Shown here: positions 24,818 to 34,713 of the stretch, piece by piece
Layout of the letters: every line of letters begins with the position of its first letter
Numbering within the stretch: position 1 is the stretch's first letter
Source: Zarea fungicola
Taxonomy: Eukaryota > Ascomycota > Sordariomycetes > Hypocreales > Cordycipitaceae
Direction: 5' to 3'
NCBI GenBank assembly: GCA_900169235.1
Contig: FWCC01000399.1
Coordinates: forward strand, 159,528 to 223,527
DNA: 64,000 nucleotides
Translations under genes and position numbers: made by a program
The notes under the pieces: generated by a model
Seen by the model: only the letters and a program-made list of their open reading frames with translations
Database searches by the model: none
Told to the model about the DNA's origin: nothing

Positions 24818-26761
24818 TGTAGAGAGATGGAGGGCTGTGATTAGAGCTTGAAACGGATGGAAACTAGAGGGTGAGAGTGAAGACATGTATACATGATATT
24901 AGGACGTATATTTATGCTTTTTACTTTACTGCTACTGAAGTCTGTTGTAGCCATGTTCTTTGACTGTAAGCTCCCTGCCGAGTTCCGTGTATTGATAGTG
25001 GCGTTTGGAAAAGTCTGGATACTTACTATGACCCTAGGTCCCGTATTCAGAATCTTTGCACATCTAGCCCTACCTACATTTTGTGTCCAGATTCAGCGGG
25101 CCATCCAGCAATTGTAGCCTCGAATGCCGCGCACTCTACGGCTAGAGCTAGATTTCTGCTTCAAAAGCACGCTAAATTCTTTAGTTGGATGTAAAGGGCT
25201 GCTTATAGAGGTGCACCGAGTCAAGTGAAGAAGTTTGCCGATTTGTGATGCTTAAACCAATGAAGAATGACTTGTTTTTTCGGTACAGCGGCACATTTGA
25301 TGACGGTGGCTGGCGACTGGCCTTTTTTCATTTACATTAGAGGCTGGAGAACGGAGTATGATGCAGTATGACGACATGTTATATAGAATTGGAAGTAGTA
25401 AGCATGTGGTTCCGGGGAGAGCGGCCTCGACGGATTAATCATCGTGGATACCCTATAACAGTGCCTCGGCTGAAGGTCATATTCTTGTCATGCTTGTTCC
25501 ACCTCTTCTCATCTGTGTGGTGGTCATTTTGAAGATTCTAAAGTTTCTGTCACTTTTTCTACGCCCGATAATGCGCGTGTAAGCCGAGGGCAACGCCATC
25601 GTATCGCAACTTGGATACATACGGCCTGTCGCCCCGACGAGCGGTGCTGGATGGCAAGGGATGGCGGACTATGTATAGCCCTGGCATCATGTGCGATGGA
25701 CATTGAAATACCCCATCTATTCTGAGTATGGGATGGTGCTGCGGAGATTACAGTCATGTCAATGTTGGTCCACAGATTTCGGCATTCTTGTGCCGCGCGC
25801 ACACCGGAACACAATGGCGAGGGACAAGACGACTGGATGAATCGCATCGACAGCATTTACTCGGCAGACAGCGACGGAAACAGGCCGTCTCAGCGGAATA
25901 GATTAATTTCTCCTGGCACTTCTTTTACAAAGTGGTGCACGTCCTATATAAAGAAGAGTCTATCATAAAAAAAAGATATACGCGCGGCGGCATACTTGGT
26001 GTGAGAACCCATCGCCGCCATGCTAAAATGCCTCTTCGCCCAGCCCCCGCAAGACTCCAATCTACATTTGCAACACTATCGCCGCAATCTCCACAAGCTA
26101 CTTATCTCTTCCCACAATGGAGCCTCGAAAATTGCGCCCCTTCCAGAGCACTACCCGTCTTGCCTTGCTCCTCGTAGGGGGAAAGCCACGTACATGCCCA
26201 GCTTTACACGAAGAGCTGTGCAGTTGGCTCCCCGTTATGGATTCCACCGTTACGTGTGCACGCCACATTGCAAGCTTCTGGCTGCGTCGTCGTCGTCGTC
26301 GACGCCGCTTAGCATTGGTGATGGCAATGACAAGGAGAATGTTTCATCCCGGTTGCCCGTTTCAAGCTCAAGCACGGCGGGCGCCGAGTGAGGAAAGCCA
26401 ACGCCGAGACAAGGGCAAAATGGTATCGTGCGTCCTGTCGTTGGATAGGCCAGCGCGTGAGAAGCAGCTGCATATTTGGGGGTGTCGAATGGCAGGTAGA
26501 TGGAGCCTGTTTATCCGTGAAATTGGGTGCTTCAAATGGTCCGCCGAGGGTCGACAAGTTTGAGGATCTGAGCAAGTTGCAAAGCAAATTATGTTTGCAA
26601 GTAGCAAGACCCAGCTTTCAATGTTGTAAAATCGTAAGAAACGTAGAGATTCCAATATAGACGCTGTTTCTTCCGCGACAAAAAAATTCGTAAAAAAGTC
26701 CAAAAACACCATGCTCCATGCAACAGAATGAAAGGAAAAAAGACAGCCGAAGCACCAGTGG
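24818..26761. other. Intergenic region with one possible small gene
   Basis: About 1.9 kb. The only candidate is the ORF at 26020-26391 listed separately. The rest is AT-rich with no recognisable coding content on either strand. Confidence 0.5.
26020..26391 (+). CDS. Possible small hypothetical ORF
   Basis: 123 codons, unrecognised. Support is indirect: a TATA-like word (ctatataaag, near 25945) lies about 75 bp upstream and the ATG is in a strong context (gccgccATGc). The product is basic in its first half and Ser-rich near the end (a run of Ser before STPLS). It has no signal peptide, TM segment or known motif. An overlapping frame at 26117-26563 is of similar quality, so this may be a chance ORF or the first exon of something else. 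Confidence 0.25.
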   Translation: MLKCLFAQPPQDSNLHLQHYRRNLHKLLISSHNGASKIAPLPEHYPSCLAPRRGKATYMPSFTRRAVQLAPRYGFHRYVCTPHCKLLAASSSSSTPLSIGDGNDKENVSSRLPVSSSSTAGAE

Positions 26762-27016
26762 CTAACCAAACTTCTTGGAACCACCCTTGACAGTCAGCTT
26801 CTTTCCCTTTTTCCCCTTGCCAATGAGCTCCAAGTGCCCCGCGCGCTCGCCCAGCATGGCCTCGGTCTTGCCAATCAGGCCGGCGGTGAACTTCTTGTCG
26901 AGCTTGTCCTTGGCGGCCTTGCTGCCGGCCTTGGTGACCTTGGAGGCCTGGCGCTTCGAGTGCACCGGCTTGGCGGCCTTTGGCTTGCCCGACATTTTGA
27001 TCGTTCCTTGCGCCAT
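26762..27016 (-). CDS. UPF0390 / DUF2462 family small basic protein
   Basis: 84 residues starting at 27016: MAQGTIKMSGKPKAAKPVHS..., ending GKKLTVKGGSKKFG. 'MAQG.IK' at the start, Lys/Ala-rich sequence, and the '(F)TAGLIGKTEAMLGERAGHLELIGKGKKGKK' block match the UPF0390 family (DUF2462; the animal relative is the Leydig cell tumour 10 kDa homologue, and yeasts have similar short proteins). It is strongly basic and likely nuclear or nucleolar; its function is poorly defined. The frame is open about 360 bp further upstream, but those residues do not belong to the family, so this ATG is chosen. It is not spliced. Confidence 0.9.
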   Translation of the reverse strand: MAQGTIKMSGKPKAAKPVHSKRQASKVTKAGSKAAKDKLDKKFTAGLIGKTEAMLGERAGHLELIGKGKKGKKLTVKGGSKKFG

Positions 27017-28077
27017 TTGTGAAAGAATATGTGTATTCTGCTTCAAAAATGCGAGGGTTGGAGTGGCTGTGTTTTGACCAAATTTCCAGGAATCTCTGAG
27101 TGGTGAAGAAAAAAAAGTGACGGAAAAGTTTTTGTGGGGCCGCTGCTTATCGATACAGAGCGGCAATGTCAACCGATGCTCCCAGTATTCCCCAGGCTGG
27201 GCGGAGGGTTGACTGTCAAGGGCAGGTTGATAAATACTTGATGAATAATTTAGAAAAATAAAGAACCCGAATTCGTCATTATTATCGAAGGGCTCCATGT
27301 TGAAACCCGCATCCTTGTCCCATGCTGTTCTGTATCCCAAGCCCAGTCCGAAATCTTTCCAAGTTCTCCCCAACAATACTCAACAGTATGACAAGTCGAG
27401 AAAATCTCACAGAAAAATTCAAAAATTTAAAAATACCAAGAAATGCCTGTCAATTTCGCTGGAAATGCAGACATACTGTACATGTAATCCCCACTGGATC
27501 TCTGACAAGACAATTGAAAGCCAACCAACCACACGTACTTAGCCATGGACTACAATCCAGTCCAGCAGGTATTATTCAAACGCTATTTTCCATTAAACCA
27601 TTATCCAAACTTTGCCAAAGAAATTCATCATCGTTACAGAGTAACCGTTCATCACCTCCTCATACGAGCGACGACCCGTGCGACGACCCGACAAACTCGG
27701 CCCAGTCGGCGCTCCACAAATCTCAATGGTGCCCATACTCGGGCTGGATGCTAGACACCATCACAAAAAAGCTCATGCAAATAATGAGCAGTTCTCGTTG
27801 CGTTGAGGAAAGGCCATCATGAACAAAGAATACAATAAATATTTTCATGCCTTTCGTTTAAAACAAGCAGGGCTCTTCCGCGTTTTGAACCAGTCTGAGG
27901 GATGCGTATTCTCATACAAATCCTGTAGCCGGAAAAAAGGCAACTCTCACAGGCTGGGTCAGTACGCGGAAGAGCCCTGCTTATTCTACGCGAAAAGATG
28001 ATACAATCTTGTATCATATTCATTGTTGATGATGTAATCCCTCACACTCAAACTCAGCTGTCGCAAGCCCAGTACCC
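27017..28077. other. Spacer with an inverted-repeat element
   Basis: No gene is seen. It contains the inverted repeat at 27865-27982 and a small perfect palindrome near 27999-28018 (9 bp arms atgatacaa/ttgtatcat with a 2 bp loop). Confidence 0.5.
27865..27982. repeat. Inverted repeat, 19 bp perfect arms (MITE- or hairpin-like)
   Basis: Arm 27865-27883 (aagcagggctcttccgcgt) is the exact reverse complement of 27964-27982. The flanks outside the arms also resemble each other weakly for about 17 bp more, and a few bases inside (ACCAG..CTG versus ACCCAGCCTG) extend the similarity. The 80 bp centre has no ORF. This could be a small non-autonomous inverted-repeat element or a structured 3' region. 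No clear target-site duplication is seen. Confidence 0.65.
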
Positions 28078-31032
28078 TTAAATGGCTCCAGCCCACGAGT
28101 GCATCGCCATGTCATCCACGCCATCGTCCGTGTGCGGATCCCCCATGTCGGAAATCCCATACATGTCCCACGACAAGAAATTCTGCAAGTCGTCCAGGTC
28201 CAGCGCCTCGTACATGGGCGCCGCCGCCGCCTGCACCGCCCGTCGCGGCGGCGGCTGCTGCACCACGACCGGCCTCTCGTGCTGGAGACCCGAGCGGACT
28301 GGTGAGTCCTGGCTGCTGACGTTGCTGTTGTTGCCGCTCATGCCCGCCAGCTGCTGCGCGGCATTCATGTGATCCCACGATGTCGAAATAGCTGGCGACA
28401 CCGCCGTCGTGGTAGTCGATGAAGTGGGCTGGCTCCAGCTCATGCTCGACCGTGAGACCGACGACGGCGACGGTCGCTCGGCGGCGCGGCGAGCACCGAT
28501 TCCTGTGCGCGCGAGGGAGTGTAGCGAGATGGACGGAAGGGTCAGGTCTGAACTGTCCTGCGGGCTATTTGGGGGACTATTTGGCCTGGCGCCTTCTGGT
28601 TAGCAGCTTATTGCTTTAAAGAGAAGAAAAAAAAGAAACCGGCATAATTGTGTCCACTTACAGCACAGCACCCGGAATGTCGGCGCGGGACTCGGATTGT
28701 AGCCTGTTGAGCAAGTCTTCCCTGCTAGCCGCTTGCTTGAGCTTAAACAGCCATCGTTCAATCGTAGTAGACTATCATGACGTATTAGCGAAACTTTCGT
28801 CACCGAGGCTTAGTTCCATGTTTTCAGATGTGTACTCACTAAAGATTGCGCAATCGGGAAAAGCGCCACCATCATGCGCAAGACGCGATTGTTGCTTTCC
28901 ACCGCGTTAATGGCATCGCGCACCTTGTCCTGCGCGTCCAGCCTGTTGGGGTCCAGAAGACGCGCCACATAGTACAGCATGACGCGGCTGCTGTCGTACA
29001 CAAAATACGGCAGCAGGCTGTCGGACAGGAGCCGCGCCCCGTGATCCGCCGCCTCGGCGAGAATATCCGCAATCTGCTGCGCGTGGTGGTAGCAGTTGGC
29101 CTGGGCTGCCTGAAAGAACTCGAGATGCTCCGGCGGGATGGACAGCGGCTTCGAGAGCTTAAACAGATCCGGCATGGACAGCTTGTACAGCTCCAGGTAG
29201 TTGTGGTGGTAGGTGCAGTGGATGAGGACCAGGGCGCCAAGCTGGTTCGAGTCGAGACGGGCGTAGATGGTCTCGGCGGAATACTCGACAAAGTCGGGGA
29301 GCTCCCTCCGCCACAGCCGGAGATCGGCATCCAGGGCCGCAAAGTCGGACTCTGGCAGCCACGGAGGCGGCGTGGCATCAATTCGCGAGTCCAACCGGTT
29401 GACATATCTTTTAACTGTTAGCAAACACGCGGGAAAATGGGCTGAAAATATCACTGCGTCCGTACCGAACAATCTTTTTCCACAAGGTGACAATGCGGAT
29501 ATAGTACGCCATGATGCCCATATTCTCGGCTGGCCGGCGGGGCACGACCGACGGCGGTAGAAATTGCAATACATGGCCCACGCCAAGAGTTTCCGTCACG
29601 CAGGCTATGCGCAGACCAAAGTTTCGCTCGTTGCACGGCAGCTGAATTTTAATGTCGTTTTCACGGAGCAGGGTGAGCTGGTCGATGCCGCTGCCGGCCC
29701 AGGCATCGAGGATGTAGCACGCCCACATCAGGCGGCGGCGGCTTTCCCGCGAGACGACCGACAGTGCCGCGTCGTCCGTTTCAGCGCACATGATGTCGGG
29801 GGAGTGCTCCGAGTTGATTTTGAGGGCATGGGCCATGCGCACTGCGAGGCCACTCATCATTAACGCCTGCGAGTACTCGCCGTGGCGGAAGTGGAATTCA
29901 TGTAATAAAATGGCAGTCTATTTTGTTAGAGGGAGAACGTAAAAGGGCTTTTGGCCGAAATTGGACGGCTTACCATTAATCGTTGTACGGAAATTTTGCC
30001 AAAGTTGGCGAGTAAGAGATACTCTGCCCGTTTGGCCCATTGGTTGCCGGCAGCGGAAATCAAGCTGGTATCTTTGGCATGGTCACCAACAAAGCTTAGA
30101 GCGTGAAATCTGTGGCAGAACATGTTAGAACAAATTCGCTCTGGGATTTAGGTCAATAAAGCCTACTTTGCTCCGTGGGCGCAGACAATGTGCAGCAACG
30201 CGGATTCATCATCCGTCGTCAGACCCTTGTCGAGCTGCCGCATAAACGTAGGCTTGTGAACAAAGGCAAAGCATCGCAGAGGATGAAGGTTTGCAAAATA
30301 CTGGTCAACAACGCGGCGCAAGTTGCGGCCAGCTGGGAGACTAGGAGAGACGAGCCTGTCATTTGAGTGCGTTAGCGAATTTGGGGTCAAGACAAGATCC
30401 AGTATAGGAAGTGAAGTGACATACCATGCCTGACCGTCTGGGATGGATATATTCAAGTGTCCCTCGTGCCCACTCAGAGACCCTTCCCCCGTTGCGTCCG
30501 AGGCTGCGGCGGACGGCGTATCATCAGGACGTGGAGGCAGACGTCTCTCACCGGACAAGAAGGCAGAGCGCTCCCTTTCCACATTCGACAGCAACCCCTC
30601 GGCGGGAGAGGCCTCTTTGCTGCCATTGCCGCTGCCAAGCAACTGGGCCGGCTTCTCAAGCGTGTGCGTCCAGCGCGGCGCGGAGCCGCCGTCGTAGATG
30701 CACTCGACCTTTTTGGTGGTGCAGCGCCCGCACTTCGGGCGATCGCCGTCGCACTTGGTCTTGGAGAGGCGGCAGGTGGTACAAGAGCGATAGGTGCGAA
30801 TCTTTTTCAGGGAGACGGTAGTGGCCACTGAGGAGCGCTTGGTGGCGACAGCGGCCGTGCCGTCGTCGGCGACGCAGTCAAGCTGAAGACGCTCGCAGTT
30901 GCGGCATCCGTTTGGTCGGCCATCACATTTGACCTGCGAGCCGCCGAGAGGCCGTGAGTTAGTGCGTGTTGACAATTGAGTGGGCGGTTTGCGTCTGCTT
31001 ACCTTGCGTGCCCGACAGACCCGACAGCCCAT
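28078..31032 (-). CDS. Transcription factor with two tandem Zn(II)2Cys6 clusters
   Basis: Eight exons (minus strand, 5' to 3'): 31032..31003, 30933..30425, 30355..30167, 30109..29974, 29917..29466, 29407..28840, 28771..28662, 28585..28078, giving 833 residues. Cluster 1 uses Cys3, 6, 13, 20, 23, 30 and is split by intron 1. Cluster 2 uses Cys61, 64, 71, 78, 81, 88. Both have the canonical C-x2-C-x6-C-x6-C-x2-C-x6-C spacing and a basic K.KCDG core. Then comes a Ser/Pro-rich linker and a Fungal_trans (PF04082-like) region: 'VVDQYFANLHPLRCFAFVHKPTFM', 'ESRRRLMWACYILDAWAGSG', 'IVTLWKKIVRYVNR'. The last 170 residues are Ser/Thr/Gln-rich and probably disordered. It is likely a nuclear DNA-binding regulator; targets are unknown. 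The intron ending at 29408 must use an AAG acceptor because the nearer CAG overlaps the branch site and breaks frame. Confidence 0.88.
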
Positions 31033-33162
31033 TGTAGTGGCGGTAGTTGTTAGAATGTCGTGGGTGAACAACGCCCTCAACGCACAGCGAATTGCAGAAA
31101 ATCGAGATGCAGAAACGACTATGTAAAAAGTACGGCTTGGAATTGAAACATGATGCGAGAAACGGTTTTTCGGCCCGCAACCCTGGAATTAGCAATCGGG
31201 CCCTTGCTCGATGGCTGACGGCGGACAAGAGAGTTGTGAGCAGAGCAATAACAAGCTTTCTGGCTCGATCATGATGCAGGGCAGCGATTAGGCGATGATT
31301 ACAGGCATGTTACAGCATCTTGGAGGCATTTTAGAGGCATCTTACAGCAGTCCATCAGTGGGCTGACAGACTAAGAGGCGACATGCCGGGGGGTACATCC
31401 TTTAGCGGGCTCTAGTGGCATCGCCATCCCCCCAAGCCGCCTGGGGCTTGCAGCCTTTAGCAGCCTCTAGCAGCCTTCAGCAAGCCTCTGGCCACTCACG
31501 GAGCGCCGGCAGGGGAGCAGCGAGGGTCCGATCCACTGCGCTAGACCTTCTGACGGTGACGTGCTCGGGTCGCTCAAAGACGCAAACCATCAAGTGTGAT
31601 GCGACGTACGTGATCGACGACCCGGGCACGCAATATGAGCCGCAAGCATTGTTACATTCATTCATAGGTGAATACGGTTGGAAAGAGTCGGAGAAACATC
31701 CAATCAACAGACCGCAGCTGCTAACAAACAAACAGCTTCCACCCAGCTTCCACCACCCAAGCCATCAGGGCCAGCGATACCCGACCAACCGGACAAACCC
31801 ACGTTTGGGCGGTCGCCCGATCTACTTAGACAAGCTTATTATTCGTATTACCAAGCAGAGTACTCTCCAATGCCCGACGGACAACTGCGATGGATTCCAC
31901 CAGAGTTACGGAGTAGACGCACAACATCTTCCTCAGCCACCAATATACATAATGTAAAAGCATATTGTAAAACACCCTCCCTGCCGGATAAACGAACTGT
32001 TTTCCTTAACCGATCCCTTTTCAGATACGGCCGGGATTCTCGGTCTTTTCGCTTGTCATCTCCCCCGTCATGGCGCCATACCATCTGAGCACGCCACACA
32101 TGCACTGATTGCATGTTGTCCTGCCCGGCCAGCAAAAAAGTCTTGATCGACTTCAAGATGCCATTTCTCAATCATCTACGCAATCGAGGGGTTATTCGTA
32201 CAAAATGGCGACATTTCGTGAAGACCAGCTTGTCCAGGCTGTCAGTTATCAACAGCCAGCCGTAAGTTTCACAATGGCCATGGGAGCAAGTCTCACGCTC
32301 GTCAAGTCAACATACCGGTGAATACATCTCATCTCACGCATGCGATATTTCTGACATGTGCGCTTGGCGATATCCTGATCGCATAAGCCGCCTCCTAGTT
32401 GATTCTCACTCCACTTCTCGCCCTATTTGGGCTCTGCGTAGCGACTTACCCTAGACATCAATACCAAGTACATGGGCATGTCTTTTGCAGTCTAGAAGCT
32501 ATTCAACAACATTGTCGTCGCTCATGTAGTCAATCAATCCCTCCATTTGAATGGTCCAAATTATTTTTTGGGTTTATCTGCTTATGATTATTAAGGGAAA
32601 CCGTTCGCTAATGAACTCGTTTCTCTCGTATCTGACTAATTTCACCCTGTTTTCTTACCCTCCATAATATTTTCATAAAGCCTCACTCCAGAAGCCGTGG
32701 TCACGGTGCGAAATTCGGGAGAGAAAAGAACCTGATTCCAATAAACTCAATTGTGATTAGAAAAGACCAAATAAATGCGACACCAACTCGTTTCTTAAAT
32801 TGTAACGAGTGTTGTCGCTAATCCCTCATGTCGGCGTTCAGGCACGACGAACAATGAAGTCGAAAATTTACGCAGAATAAAAGTATATATTCTACCTGGC
32901 CATTATAAATACAAACTATTAAAACTGGGATGATAATCTGTGGGTTGCAGCCTGATTCGCTGCATCTCTTCGAACCAAGAAATAAACGCCTTATCCAACC
33001 CATCTAGATCGCCCTCTGGTTCGCATTGTCGTCGTATAGCTTCGCGCGAAACCAAGGGCGCGCCCTTGTCTTGGTGAAGGAACTACATAAAAACAAAAAT
33101 ATTTCGTCCCCGAAAATGTGTTTATTCATTGCCAATTATTTTCAACAAAAAAGACGCCAAAA
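31033..33162. other. Intergenic region
   Basis: About 2.1 kb between divergent genes, probably both promoters. 31300-31500 has short degenerate tandem words (ttacagca, ggcatnttng, agcagcct) that look like local slippage repeats. The frame at 31415-31957 covers these words and is not credible as a gene. 32300-32900 is AT-rich and featureless. Confidence 0.5.
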
Positions 33163-34128
33163 ATGTCAAGCAAAGTAGAACGGCCTACCGTGTCGGCAGA
33201 CGTGCTGGCCGCCTTTGGCCTCGACACCTCGTCTTCCTCGCCGCTCGAGGCCCTCCCAGGCGGCAGCGTCATCTGTTACCGCGCCGGCGCCGCCGTCCTA
33301 CGACCTTCCGAAGACGACTCCGAGTCGGAGCAAATTGCCAACATTATGCATACACTTCTTGCCTCCATGCCCGCGTCGTCACCCGCCCCTTATCGTGTGA
33401 GCACGCCTTTGCCCGTTGTATGCAATCCGGCGGCGACGTCCAATTCTTTGCAGTTTGTGTATAAGAAGTGGACGGCATGGACACATCTCCCTGGCCGCGA
33501 ACATTCCCACGACAGTGGTGGTCGTCGCCCGTGGCCCGAAACGCTCCGTGCATGTCGTGCTCTCCACGCCGACCTGGGCAAGCTAGCCATCCAGACCAAG
33601 CCTGAATTCTTGCATCGTCGTATGAATCGCTTCCGTGAAGCTGATGCCGTGGCATGGGGCGACAAGCGCCTTGACCAACTACCGATGGTGTCCAATAGCG
33701 ACGTACGCGCCCGCACCGCGGAGCCGATACGAAAGCTCGAAGCATTGAAGCGGGATTTTGCAGTGTTGCCGCCGTCACAGCTTGTCCACGGGGACATTGC
33801 CGGCAATATGCTATTTGACGAGCAGGAGACTCTGCCGCCTGGCATCATTGACCTGACGTTTTACTGGCGTCCTGCGGCGTTTGGCGCGGCCATTGCTGTC
33901 GCGGATGGACTAATGTGGGAAGGGGAAGGGGAGGAGCTTATTGAAATGTGCGGGACAGATGCAGAGAGCATACAGATGCTGGTGCGGGCGGTCTTGTTTC
34001 GTACGCTAACGTGGGCGATTGATATTCCCGTGGTTGGCGAGGAAGAGGATAGAGAGTTTGTGCGCATGATGCTGCCGCAGGTCGATTTTGAGAGACCGAT
34101 TGAGATTATTTGCAAATACATGGAATAA
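33163..34128 (+). CDS. Aminoglycoside phosphotransferase-like (APH / choline-kinase fold) protein
   Basis: 321 residues from the ATG at 33163 (context aaaaATGtca); the frame is open upstream but only from a GTG. The catalytic-loop-like motif LVHGDIAGN gives His209, Asp211 and Asn215, followed by 'GIIDLTFYWRP' with Asp230 in the metal-binding position. The C-terminal helical part 'AAFGAAIAVADGLMWEGEGEEL' is typical of a fungal APH-domain family. The N-terminal lobe is poorly conserved and I see no clear Lys-containing strand. It probably transfers phosphate to a small molecule, but the substrate is unknown and activity is not assured. It sits alone at the edge of the accessory region. Confidence 0.75.
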   Translation: MSSKVERPTVSADVLAAFGLDTSSSSPLEALPGGSVICYRAGAAVLRPSEDDSESEQIANIMHTLLASMPASSPAPYRVSTPLPVVCNPAATSNSLQFVYKKWTAWTHLPGREHSHDSGGRRPWPETLRACRALHADLGKLAIQTKPEFLHRRMNRFREADAVAWGDKRLDQLPMVSNSDVRARTAEPIRKLEALKRDFAVLPPSQLVHGDIAGNMLFDEQETLPPGIIDLTFYWRPAAFGAAIAVADGLMWEGEGEELIEMCGTDAESIQMLVRAVLFRTLTWAIDIPVVGEEEDREFVRMMLPQVDFERPIEIICKYME

Positions 34129-34713
34129 ACGTGTTGCCAATGAAGAGGGAATTTAACAAAACATGCGAATTAAATAAATAGTAGTAATCTCATTTAGCAA
34201 ATATTGGAATAAATGTTACAATACACATTTCAAGAGGCCATAAAGCCGCAGCCAATTGTATGCGGAGGACAAGGGACATCAGAAATCAGGAGGCCCGTCA
34301 ACTTCTTTTACACGGATTATATTCTTTTGAAATTGATATCAGTCGTGTTGCGGCTCGGCAGCGCTCTCAATTTCGGCAGTCTCTATCATAAAAGCAATGA
34401 ATGGGTTATATGGTGAGCTCCGAGACGCATGAAAGATGCTAAAATATGCCAAGTTAACAGCTGACGACATTCTGCATATCGTGGCTCAAAGTAGGAGGGG
34501 TTTACTGGCCGTCAGCCCCGGTGTTGGAAAGGGCAGCAAATACCAGCTCCCCCTCATTTGCCCAACGCCCGTGCTATTTAGGCTGATTTGTTCCTTTCCA
34601 AACTGCTCGAAATACCTACCAGTCCATGGCATTCGCACTGAGAACTGCAGCCCCTTACCAGATCAACATATATACAAAGTGCCATCAAAACACAAATCTA
34701 AAGAACAGAGAGA
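34129..34713. other. NLR upstream region with a 5S-like relic
   Basis: AT-rich spacer holding the 5S-like fragment at 34275-34334 and a TATA-like stretch (acatatatacaaag) near 34666, about 45 bp before the NLR start codon. No gene is seen. Confidence 0.45.
34275..34334 (+). repeat. Decayed 5S rRNA-like fragment
   Basis: Matches the copy at 50343 through '..catcagaaatc', 'cccgtcaa.ttcttttacacgga' and 'tcttttgaaa', but lacks a good ACATACGACCATAG head and the 3' end. It is a diverged relative of the 5S-derived family described at 50332. Confidence 0.45.

Noticed and set aside
27017..27376. A 120-residue N-terminal extension of the UPF0390 protein
   Set aside because: The family starts at MAQG; the upstream residues are not family-like and the frame is open by chance.
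31415..31957. A 180-codon plus-strand ORF
   Set aside because: It lies over short degenerate tandem words and has no family; likely chance.
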